NCBI GenBank assembly: GCA_020442505.1
Contig: JAGRJZ010000036.1
Coordinates: 1 to 20,771, forward strand
Length of the DNA stretch: 20,771 bases
DNA from: Alphaproteobacteria bacterium
Lineage (GTDB): Bacteria; Pseudomonadota; Alphaproteobacteria; Micavibrionales; Micavibrionaceae
Reading direction: 5' to 3'
The number at the start of each line of letters is the position of its first letter. The first letter of the stretch is position 1. The notes under the pieces were generated by a model. That model made no database searches and had not been told where the DNA came from. It was given only the letters and a program-made list of their open reading frames with translations. This document shows, piece after piece, positions 6,559-12,754 of the stretch. The translations under genes and the position numbers were made by a program.

Positions 6559-6582
6559 ATGTTCTTTGTGGCCCTTGACTAA
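6559..6582 (+). other. Possible 7-codon leader ORF before rplE
   Basis: ATG at 6559 opens a frame coding MFFVALD and ends with TAA at 6580-6582, 18 nt before rplE. AGAGGG lies about 9 nt upstream of this ATG, a plausible ribosome-binding site. In a 78-nt spacer, a short frame with a good site could be chance, or could keep ribosomes moving toward rplE. Nothing beyond position and spacing supports it. Confidence 0.2.
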
Positions 6583-6600
6583 AGATCTGGAGATAACGAG

Positions 6601-7143
6601 ATGCAACCGCGTTTTAAAGAACGGTACGAAAACGAAATCAAACCGGCGCTGATGAAAAAGAACGCTTATAAGAACGTTCATCAGGTTCCGCGCATTGAGA
6701 AAATCGTCATCAATATGGGTGTCGGTGAGGCGTCCCAGAATAAGGCCCACATGGAAGGCGCTCTGAAGGATTTGGCGGCGATCAGTGGACAAAAGCCTGT
6801 GGCGACACGCGCCCGGAAATCCAACGCGTCCTTTAAAATCCGGGAAGACATGCCGATCGGCTGCAAAGTGACCCTGCGGCGCGAACATATGTATGAATTT
6901 CTGGATCGTTTGGTGACGATTGCCTTACCGCGGGTGCGGGACTTTCGTGGTGTGAGCCCCAAAAGTTTTGACGGTCGCGGGAACTATGCGCTCGGGATTC
7001 AGGAACAAATTATTTTTCCTGAAATCGACTACGATAAGGTCGACCAGATTCGTGGGATGGATGTTGTGATCTGCACTTCCGCGCAAACAGACGAGGAAGC
7101 ACGGGAGTTGCTCCGCGGCTTTGATATGCCGTTTAGGAAATAA
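6601..7143 (+). CDS. rplE: 50S ribosomal protein L5
   Basis: 50S central-protuberance protein that binds 5S rRNA and contacts P-site tRNA. The 180-residue length is standard. Signatures are KNVHQVPRIEKIVINMGVGEA near residues 24-44, GQKPVATRARKSNASFKIREDMPIGCKVTLRR, LPRVRDFRGVSPKSFDGRGNYALGIQEQIIFPEIDYDK, and the terminal RELLRGFDMPF. The ATG at 6601 follows CTGGAGATAACG. Confidence 0.98.
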   Translation: MQPRFKERYENEIKPALMKKNAYKNVHQVPRIEKIVINMGVGEASQNKAHMEGALKDLAAISGQKPVATRARKSNASFKIREDMPIGCKVTLRREHMYEFLDRLVTIALPRVRDFRGVSPKSFDGRGNYALGIQEQIIFPEIDYDKVDQIRGMDVVICTSAQTDEEARELLRGFDMPFRK

Positions 7144-7206
7144 TCGTTGTCCGCTGGAATGAAGATCTGGCGGCGAGAGAATGACAAACGAAGTGAGGAA
7201 TGAGTA

Positions 7207-7512
7207 ATGGCCAAAGCAAGTGCCGTAGAAAGAAATCTAAAACGTCAACGGATGGCAAAAAGTCTCTCCGCCAAGCGGGAAAAGCTTCGTGCGATGATCC
7301 GGAACAAGGATCTACCGCCCGAGGAAAGGTTTCAGGCTGTTTTGAAATTGGCGGAGTTGCCGCGTAATTCGGCGAAGAACCGGATTCGTAATCGTTGCGC
7401 CTTGACAGGGCGTCCCCGGGGGCATCACCGCAAATTTGGTATTTCACGTGTTTCCTTGCGGGAACTGGGGTCTCGGGGCGAGCTGCCCGGCGTGACCAAG
7501 GCAAGCTGGTAA
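7207..7512 (+). CDS. rpsN: 30S ribosomal protein S14, zinc-less long form
   Basis: 30S head protein. The 101-residue product is the long form. The paired Cys-x-x-Cys zinc motifs of the short form are absent: only one cysteine remains in RNRCALTGRPRGHHRKFGISRVSLREL. The C-terminal PGVTKASW is typical. GTGAGGAATGAGTA gives a good ribosome-binding site before the ATG at 7207. A 63-nt spacer separates it from rplE. Confidence 0.97.
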   Translation: MAKASAVERNLKRQRMAKSLSAKREKLRAMIRNKDLPPEERFQAVLKLAELPRNSAKNRIRNRCALTGRPRGHHRKFGISRVSLRELGSRGELPGVTKASW

Positions 7513-7552
7513 GCGGGTTTAAAAGGTTTTTATTGAAAGAGGATATCGCAAG

Positions 7553-7951
7553 ATGGCTATGAGTGATCCCCTGGGTGATATGCTGGCACGTATTCGCAAT
7601 GGTCAAAGTGCCCGTAAGGCCGTTGTTTTGTGCCCGGCATCCAAGCAAAAAATTGCCGTTCTGGACGTGATGCAGCGCGAAGGCTTTATTCGCGGCTATA
7701 AGGTCGAGGAGCAGGATAACAACAAGCGGGTTGCCTGCATTGAGCTAAAATACGATTCGGGCGAGCCGGTTATTCAGGAAATGAAGCGTGTTTCGAAGCC
7801 GGGACGCCGGGTTTATCGTGGTGCGCAGGATATTCCTCATTGCCGTAACGGTCTGGGAGTGACTATCATATCGACACCCCATGGTGTTTTGGCCGATCAC
7901 GAAGCGCGAGCCCAGAACGTTGGCGGCGAAGTGCTTTGCCAGGTCTTCTAA
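7553..7951 (+). CDS. rpsH: 30S ribosomal protein S8
   Basis: 30S protein that binds helix 21 of 16S rRNA; in E. coli it represses spc-operon translation. The 132-residue product starts MAMSDPLGDMLARIRNGQSARK and ends with the conserved CRNGLGVTIISTPHGVLADHEAR...GGEVLCQVF. AGAGGATATCGCAAG precedes the ATG at 7553; a second ATG two codons later is also possible. Any S8 target structure on this operon was not identified. Confidence 0.97.
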   Translation: MAMSDPLGDMLARIRNGQSARKAVVLCPASKQKIAVLDVMQREGFIRGYKVEEQDNNKRVACIELKYDSGEPVIQEMKRVSKPGRRVYRGAQDIPHCRNGLGVTIISTPHGVLADHEARAQNVGGEVLCQVF

Positions 7952-7984
7952 GATAGAATTTAGACGAGAGAAGGATTAGAAACG

Positions 7985-8533
7985 ATGTCTCGACTAGCCA
8001 GAAACCCTGTTCCGATCCCCGGCGGCGTGACCGTGGAAGTCAACGGGCAGGACGTTAAAGCCAAAGGCCCAAAGGGCGAGCTTGCGCTGTGTGTTCATGA
8101 CGACATTGCCGTGACTCTCGAAGAGGGAGAGAATGGCGAAAAGCAGGTGCGTTTGAAAAAACGCTCCGAAAGTCGTCAGGCCCGCATGCTTTGGGGCACG
8201 ACGTGGAGCAATATCCGGAATATTATGGCCGGCGTGAAGGACGGCTATACCAGAAATCTGGAGCTGCAAGGGGTCGGGTACCGTGCCAATATGCAGGGGA
8301 ATAAACTCGTTTTGCAGTTGGGCTACAGCCACGACGTCGAATACGCTGTTCCCGAGGGCATTAAAATGGAGGTCGAGAAGCAGACAAAGATCTCCATTAG
8401 CGGCATCGACAAACAGCGCGTCGGTCAAATTGCTGCGGAAATACGCAGCTTCCGGAAGCCCGAGCCCTATAAGGGCAAAGGCGTTCGCTACGAAAATGAA
8501 TACATCTTCCGTAAGGAAGGCAAGAAGAAGTAA
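7985..8533 (+). CDS. rplF: 50S ribosomal protein L6
   Basis: 50S protein at the base of the factor-binding stalk, made of two related alpha/beta domains. The 182-residue product shows NPVPIPGGVTVEVNGQDVKAKGPKGEL in the first domain, then GTTWSNIRNIMAGVKDGYTRNLELQGVGYRA and the end block FRKPEPYKGKGVRYENE. It is about five residues longer than E. coli L6, mostly through an EEGENGEKQ insert. GAGAAGGATTAGAAACG lies before the ATG. rplR starts 11 nt after the stop. Confidence 0.97.
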   Translation: MSRLARNPVPIPGGVTVEVNGQDVKAKGPKGELALCVHDDIAVTLEEGENGEKQVRLKKRSESRQARMLWGTTWSNIRNIMAGVKDGYTRNLELQGVGYRANMQGNKLVLQLGYSHDVEYAVPEGIKMEVEKQTKISISGIDKQRVGQIAAEIRSFRKPEPYKGKGVRYENEYIFRKEGKKK

Positions 8534-8544
8534 GGATTGACAAG

Positions 8545-8922
8545 ATGACGAAGAGACTGACTCCGGCTCAGCGCCGTACGTTTCGGACCCGTAACAAGCT
8601 GCGGCAGGTCAATGTCGAGCGTAATGCCGCACGCGATGTCCGGCCTCGTCTGTCCGTTCACCGGACCGAAAAACATATCTATGCCCAAGTGATCGACGCG
8701 GCTGGGGGCACAGTGCTCGCGGCGGCATCTTCGCTGGATAAAGATCTGAAGCTTAAGAAGGGCACAGATTCTTCAGCCGCGACGGAAGTCGGGAAGCTGG
8801 TGGCTGCTCGGGCCAAAAAAGCCGGGGTTGGAAAAGTACAGTTCGATCGGGGACGCTTTTTGTATCACGGCCGGGTCAAGGCCTTGGCCGAGGGTGCCCG
8901 GGACGGCGGGTTGGAATTTTAG
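8545..8922 (+). CDS. rplR: 50S ribosomal protein L18
   Basis: 50S protein that binds 5S rRNA together with L5. The 125-residue product contains RPRLSVHRTEKHIYAQVIDAAGGTVLAAAS and the diagnostic C-terminal VQFDRGRFLYHGRVKALAEGARDGGLEF. The Lys/Arg-rich N-terminal tail is normal for bacteria. TAAGGATTGACAAG supplies the ribosome-binding site, overlapping the end of rplF. Confidence 0.97.
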   Translation: MTKRLTPAQRRTFRTRNKLRQVNVERNAARDVRPRLSVHRTEKHIYAQVIDAAGGTVLAAASSLDKDLKLKKGTDSSAATEVGKLVAARAKKAGVGKVQFDRGRFLYHGRVKALAEGARDGGLEF

Positions 8923-8946
8923 GAACAAGAAAAGAAGGTTGATACG

Positions 8947-9507
8947 ATGGCTAGAGCAGCGGAAAATACGCGCGAACGGGAAGAGCCGGAACTGATTGAG
9001 CGGCTGGTCGCCGTCAACCGGGTCGCAAAGGTCGTTAAGGGCGGGCGCCGCTTTGCCTTCGCGGCCTTGGTGGTCGTCGGAGACGGCCGCGGGCGAGTTG
9101 GCTACGGAACCGGCAAGGCCCGCGAGGTGCCGGAAGCAGTTCAAAAGGCGATGGCTGATGCCAAGCGCCGGATGATCCGTGTCCCGTTGCGCGAGGCGCG
9201 GACCCTCCACCATGATACGATCGGTCATGCCGGTGCCGGGCGAGTCTCTCTTCGTTCCGCTCCGCAAGGGACCGGGATTATCGCGGGCGGTCCGATGCGG
9301 GCCGTGTTCGAGGCCCTCGGGATCCAGGACGTGGTTGCCAAGGCGATCGGCTCCAGCAACCCGCACTCGATGGTCAACGCAACGTTTGACGCTTTAAAAA
9401 ACATGCAAAGTCCGCGTCAGGTGGCCGCGCGCCGTGGAAAGAAGGTTGCCGATATTATCTCCGGTCGGGAAGCTCCGAAGGCGGAGACGGGAGAGGAAGG
9501 CGAATAA
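8947..9507 (+). CDS. rpsE: 30S ribosomal protein S5
   Basis: 30S protein involved in decoding fidelity and the mRNA entry site. The 186-residue product has the family signature VNRVAKVVKGGRRFAFAALV and VGDGRGRVGYGTGKAREVPEAVQKA (about residues 23-70). IGHAGAGRVSLRSAPQGTGIIAGGPMRAVFEALGI and SSNPHSMVNATFDAL follow. The VVKGGRRF loop linked to spectinomycin response is the usual sensitive sequence. A C-terminal acidic tail (APKAETGEEGE) is present. AAGAAGGTTGATACG precedes the start. Confidence 0.98.
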   Translation: MARAAENTREREEPELIERLVAVNRVAKVVKGGRRFAFAALVVVGDGRGRVGYGTGKAREVPEAVQKAMADAKRRMIRVPLREARTLHHDTIGHAGAGRVSLRSAPQGTGIIAGGPMRAVFEALGIQDVVAKAIGSSNPHSMVNATFDALKNMQSPRQVAARRGKKVADIISGREAPKAETGEEGE

Positions 9508-9527
9508 AGACGTTTTTTACGACGATG

Positions 9528-9540
9528 GTGCAAAATGCAC
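9528..9540. repeat. Small hairpin in the rpsE-rpmD spacer
   Basis: GTGCA-AAA-TGCAC forms a perfect 5-bp stem with a triloop, 20 nt after rpsE. The rest of the 94-nt spacer includes a CCCCGGGG palindrome around 9559. No T-tract follows either, so these are not clear terminators. Confidence 0.35.
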
Positions 9541-9601
9541 AACCTTCTCTGGCTCCCTCCCCGGGGCTTCGCGATGAAAAGAAACAATGGTGGATAGAAC
9601 A

Positions 9602-9916
9602 ATGACGGAAGAAAAAGAAACAAAGAAAAAAGCTCCGAAGAAAAAACAATCGGCCGCGAAGCCTGTCGGATCGAAAAACATTGCCCCCCCGAAAGTGGCC
9701 GTGGAAAAAAGACATGCTCCGAAGGCGAAAAGCCCCGCAGGGAAGCGCGTGCGCGTGACCCAAACGGGATCCCCGATCGGGCGCAAGCCTGACCAGCGCA
9801 GGACTTTGATCGGGCTGGGATTGAATAAGATGCATCGAACGCGGGAGTTGGAGGACACGCCGTCTGTCCGCGGGATGATTGAGAAAGTGCAGCATTTGCT
9901 GCGTGTTGAGAATTAA
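9602..9916 (+). CDS. rpmD: 50S ribosomal protein L30 with lysine-rich N-terminal extension
   Basis: The C-terminal 57 residues are a complete L30: RVRVTQTGSPIGRKPDQRR, then TLIGLGLNKMHRTRELEDTP and VRGMIEKVQHLLRVEN. L30 in bacteria is normally about 60 residues; here about 47 more precede the core, containing 13 lysines plus Ala, Pro and few hydrophobic residues, so they look disordered and RNA-binding. I chose the ATG at 9602 (GGTGGA upstream); the ATG at 9587 adds five residues. The frame is open and in phase throughout, so a start inside the core is not forced. An internal ATG near the core is lacking: the only downstream Met codons lie inside the L30 fold. Confidence 0.92.
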   Translation: MTEEKETKKKAPKKKQSAAKPVGSKNIAPPKVAVEKRHAPKAKSPAGKRVRVTQTGSPIGRKPDQRRTLIGLGLNKMHRTRELEDTPSVRGMIEKVQHLLRVEN

Positions 9917-9932
9917 ATGTTGAGAGTTGAGA
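9905..9932 (+). repeat. Three GTTGAGA direct repeats at the end of rpmD
   Basis: GTTGAGA occurs at 9905-9911, 9919-9925 and 9926-9932, so the copies start 14 and 7 bp apart. The first overlaps the end of rpmD. The last TGAGAG can pair with CTCTCA near 9963-9968, enclosing most of the rpmD-rplO spacer. Function unknown; it may be simple local duplication. Confidence 0.4.
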
Positions 9933-9987
9933 GCCGGGCTTTCTTGTTATTGTCCTGTTTACGCTCTCAGCGAAGAATCGGAGTAAA

Positions 9988-10491
9988 ATGACGATGAAAC
10001 TGAACGAATTGCAACCCAAAGAAGGCGCCGTTAAAAAAGCCATGCGCGTGGGCCGCGGGATTGGTTCCGGCAAGGGTAAAACCTCCGGTGCAGGCCAGAA
10101 GGGACAAAAATCTCGGACCGGCGTGGCCATTAACGGCTTCGAAGGTGGACAGATGCCGCTCTATCGACGTCTGCCCAAGCGTGGGTTTAGCAACAATTTT
10201 GCGGCTGATTACGTGACCCTGAACCTTGCGCGCCTGCAGGAAGCGATCGACAAAAAAATGATCGACCCGAAGAAAGATGTTACGGAAGACATCTTGGTCG
10301 AAGCTAAAGTGATCCGCCGGAAAAAAGACGGCGTGCGTTTGCTCGGGAACGGTACCCTGACGGCGAAAGTAACTCTGACGCTTTCCGGTGCCAGCAAGTC
10401 CGCCGCTGCTGCGGTAGAAAAGGCTGGAGGGAAGCTCGTGATCCTCGAGATACGTCCGAAGGGACCGGCGCCCAAAACCGAGAAAGCTTAA
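9988..10491 (+). CDS. rplO: 50S ribosomal protein L15
   Basis: 50S assembly protein with an extended glycine-rich N-terminal tail. The 167-residue product shows GRGIGSGKGKTSGAGQKGQKSR (about residues 23-44), GFEGGQMPLYRRLPKRGFSN, and a C-terminal half ending in KAGGKLVILEIRPKG. It is longer than E. coli L15 (144) through the KKDVTEDILVEAKVI region and a short tail. GAATCGGAGTAAA precedes the ATG at 9988. It is the last gene of the cluster: secY, expected next, is absent, and no intrinsic terminator is apparent after it. Confidence 0.97.
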   Translation: MTMKLNELQPKEGAVKKAMRVGRGIGSGKGKTSGAGQKGQKSRTGVAINGFEGGQMPLYRRLPKRGFSNNFAADYVTLNLARLQEAIDKKMIDPKKDVTEDILVEAKVIRRKKDGVRLLGNGTLTAKVTLTLSGASKSAAAAVEKAGGKLVILEIRPKGPAPKTEKA

Positions 10492-10503
10492 ATTCCTCTT
10501 GGG

Positions 10504-10758
10504 TTATGCCTTTCCGATTTCGGTCCAGAGATCGACATCCAGCCCGGAGAGTTCTTTCGTGTTTGGATCCATCACCAGAACCGGCGGGGACATGGCGTAT
10601 CCACAGCGAATCTGTTCCGTGCGGATTACGCGCTCGTAGACGGGTTCTTTTTGTTTATCGGCGGCATAAGCCGTTGAGATTCGGAGCCCTTTCCCGGAAA
10701 CGGTGAGGATCAGACAAAGAAACAGAGCGCAGGGCAGACAGGCGCGAAGAACGATCAT
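10504..10758 (-). pseudogene. Truncated periplasmic solute-binding protein (family 3), N-terminal remnant
   Basis: This minus-strand frame codes a signal-peptide-like hydrophobic stretch (MIVLRACLPCALFLCLILTV) followed by VYERVIRTEQIRCGYAMSPP, then VLVMDPNTKELSGLDVDLWTEIGKA and a stop. That matches the N-terminus of the full-length binding protein at 12755-13642 (VYDRVMRAGKIRCGY...PNTG...DLVEEMAKR). It ends about 84 residues in, where the paralogue continues for another 210, so it lacks most of both lobes and cannot bind ligand like the family. The frame can be extended upstream to 10809. No good ribosome-binding site was seen. It lies directly downstream of metF and converges with rplO, the two stops being 12 bp apart. 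It could be a short secreted relic, but gene decay or a rearrangement breakpoint is likelier. The whole 10492-10836 stretch holds nothing else recognisable. Confidence 0.75.
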
Positions 10759-10836
10759 GAGAAAGGCATTGTTGCTATCGGGGAGCATTTCGCACACCAT
10801 ACAAGGCAAAAAACGGAATGGCCAACGGAAAATGCT

Positions 10837-11751
10837 TCAGAGCCGCTCCTTGACCGGGAAACACGCTTTGATCGTATCGGCGAGCGTATCGGCCTTGTTC
10901 AGCGTGTAAAAATGCACATGATCCACTCCGCCGGACAAAAGCCCCCGGACCTGGCAGTTCAGAATTTCTGTGGCGTAAGGCCCCGTTTCCTCCGGCGACA
11001 ATCTCTCGAACCCCGCGCTTAATGCGTCCGGCACATGCGTTTCACACCGGGCCGCAAAGGCTGCTATTTTAGAAAAATCGCCGATCGGCAACAATCCCGG
11101 CACGATGGGTGTCTGGATCCCTTGCGCCCGGGCCAGCTCCAGAAAACGAAAATACGCGTCGTTCTCAAAAAAGAACTGGGTAATGGCGCGGGTTGCGCCA
11201 GAATCGCATTTCAGTTTCAACGCCGCGATATCCGCGCTTAAAGACGGTGCGTCGGGGTGCTTTTCCGGATAGGCGCCCACGGAAATATCGAAATCGTGCC
11301 GCTCTTTGAGGGCCATTACAAAATCGCTGGTATACTGGAAGTAATCCGGATCGGGCGCCAGAGGCCATGACAGATCCGGCGGCATGTCACCCCGCAAAGC
11401 GACGACGTGCCGGATACCGTTACCCCATAGCATATCCGCCAACGTCATCAGTTCGTCCCGCGGGGTCCCGACGAAGGTCAGATGCGCGGCGGCGGGAACA
11501 CCTGTTCGTTCCTGCATCGCGATCGCCATTTCAAGGGTCCAGTCCCGGGTCGAGCCCCCCGCGCCGTAGGTCATCGTCACGAAAGAAGGCCCCAGCGCCG
11601 CAAGCGTATCCAGTGTTTCCCAGAAACGATCCCGCGCATCGTCCGATTTTGGCGGGAAAAACTCACAACTGAAACTCGCTTTTTCGGGGGGGGAAGCCAC
11701 GCGCGCCTCTATTTGCAATCTGGGAGGAAGACAATATCCATCAGGGGTCAT
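10837..11751 (-). CDS. metF: 5,10-methylenetetrahydrofolate reductase
   Basis: Flavoenzyme that reduces methylene-THF to 5-methyl-THF with NAD(P)H, supplying the methyl group for methionine synthesis in the cytosol. The 304-residue product shows the TIM-barrel motifs in order: FSCEFFPPKS with the catalytic Glu30 (E. coli Glu28), TMTYGAGGSTRD (59-70), VALRGDMP with Asp122, GAYPEKHPDAP (159-169), AITQFFFE with Gln192, VPGLLPI and HFYTLNK near the C-terminus. I placed the start at 11751 because AGAAGG lies just upstream; an in-frame ATG at 11778 adds nine residues. It is divergent from lepB, and the truncated binding-protein gene follows it on the same strand. Confidence 0.95.
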   Translation of the reverse strand: MTPDGYCLPPRLQIEARVASPPEKASFSCEFFPPKSDDARDRFWETLDTLAALGPSFVTMTYGAGGSTRDWTLEMAIAMQERTGVPAAAHLTFVGTPRDELMTLADMLWGNGIRHVVALRGDMPPDLSWPLAPDPDYFQYTSDFVMALKERHDFDISVGAYPEKHPDAPSLSADIAALKLKCDSGATRAITQFFFENDAYFRFLELARAQGIQTPIVPGLLPIGDFSKIAAFAARCETHVPDALSAGFERLSPEETGPYATEILNCQVRGLLSGGVDHVHFYTLNKADTLADTIKACFPVKERL

Positions 11752-11805
11752 TTTGCCTTCTTTTTTGCGCTGCGTCAATTTTGCTGAACAGGGTCAGGCT
11801 TTTCC

Positions 11806-11834
11806 TTGTATCTTCCGGCGCCTTTCGTTACAAA
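11806..11834. promoter_or_regulatory. Exact dyad overlapping candidate divergent metF/lepB promoters
   Basis: The region reads TTGTA-N6-GGCGCC-N6-TACAA, with the outer arms (11806-11810, 11829-11833) and the central palindrome (11817-11822) sharing exactly one centre at 11819.5. On the plus strand TTGTAT and TACAAA are spaced 17 bp apart like weak -35 and -10 boxes for lepB. On the minus strand TTGTAA and TACAAG are likewise 17 bp apart for metF. The arrangement could be a regulator's operator, a symmetric divergent promoter, or both. The boxes match consensus only at 3-4 of 6 positions. Confidence 0.4.
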
Positions 11835-11863
11835 AAACGCGACAACTTCAGCGGAATATTTTT

Positions 11864-12700
11864 ATGCCCCACGAACAGACCACCGCCTCGCCCAAAAACG
11901 TGCCCCTCAAAGTAGACGCAAAGGAGGAAAAATCTCCCCCGATGAACGCGAAGGAAGAATGGGCCGAGTTCATGCGAACCGTTTTGGTCGCGGTGATTTT
12001 GGCATTGGTCGTCCGGACGTTTTTGCTGGATCCGTTTAACATTCCCTCCGGTTCGATGAAGCCGACGCTGGAGATCGGGGATTATCTGTTTGTCTCCAAA
12101 CCGGCCTACGGCTATAGCCGCCATTCCTTTCCCTTCAGTCTGGCACCAATCGAAGGGCGCGTTCTGACCGGCGGGCGCCTGCCGCAGCGGGGCGACGTCG
12201 TGGTGTTCAAGCTGCCGACCGATCCGTCGATCGACTACATCAAACGCGTTATCGGCCTGCCTGGCGACACGATTCAGGTCGTGGAGGGACGCCTCTACAT
12301 CAACCGCCAGCTTGTCCCCCGTACGCCAGTGGGGCTGCGGCGGGTGGAAGAAGATCCTTATCCGCAGACGATGATGGAATATATCGAAACCTTGCCCGGC
12401 GGGGTCATGCACCGGATTTATGAGGAAACGGATTACGAGATTCTCGACAACACCCCCGAATATACGGTGCCGGCGGGTCATTATTTCATGATGGGCGACA
12501 ACCGGGACAATTCGCAAGACAGCCGGGTCCAAAGTCTGGTCGGGTTTGTGCCGCTGGAAAACATCGTGGGGCGCGCATCGTTCATTTTCTTCTCAACCAA
12601 CGGCTACGCGCATCTGATCGAGATTTGGAAATGGCCGTGGAGCATCCGCTACGACCGGCTGTTTAAAACCATCGGCCCGGTCCGCCCGGCGGAGGAATGA
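11864..12700 (+). CDS. lepB: Signal peptidase I
   Basis: Inner-membrane serine protease that removes signal peptides from exported proteins. The 278-residue product has one N-terminal membrane segment (about 37-55), then the catalytic serine box NIPSGSMKPTL with Ser64, and the general-base lysine Lys127 in DYIKRVIGLPGD. The later GDNRDNSQDSR box completes the S26 family set. The start at 11864 has only a weak ribosome-binding site (GCGGAA); a start at 11942 (MNAKEEWAEF) has AAGGAGG but 14 nt away, so the true N-terminus is uncertain. lepB normally sits directly before rnc; here a binding-protein gene lies between, 54 nt downstream. Confidence 0.96.
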   Translation: MPHEQTTASPKNVPLKVDAKEEKSPPMNAKEEWAEFMRTVLVAVILALVVRTFLLDPFNIPSGSMKPTLEIGDYLFVSKPAYGYSRHSFPFSLAPIEGRVLTGGRLPQRGDVVVFKLPTDPSIDYIKRVIGLPGDTIQVVEGRLYINRQLVPRTPVGLRRVEEDPYPQTMMEYIETLPGGVMHRIYEETDYEILDNTPEYTVPAGHYFMMGDNRDNSQDSRVQSLVGFVPLENIVGRASFIFFSTNGYAHLIEIWKWPWSIRYDRLFKTIGPVRPAEE

Positions 12701-12754
12701 ACCCTGACGATCTCTATCTTTGTGCCACGAAAGGAATAAGGGAAGAGTAATGCC

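Noticed and set aside
6582..7170. AAGATCTGG shared by the spacers before rplE and rpsN
   Set aside because: A 9-mer containing a six-base palindrome can recur by chance, and it is not found before the neighbouring genes.
10492..10510. Intrinsic terminator after rplO
   Set aside because: No GC-rich stem with a T-tract is visible; only an AAGCTT hexamer palindrome.
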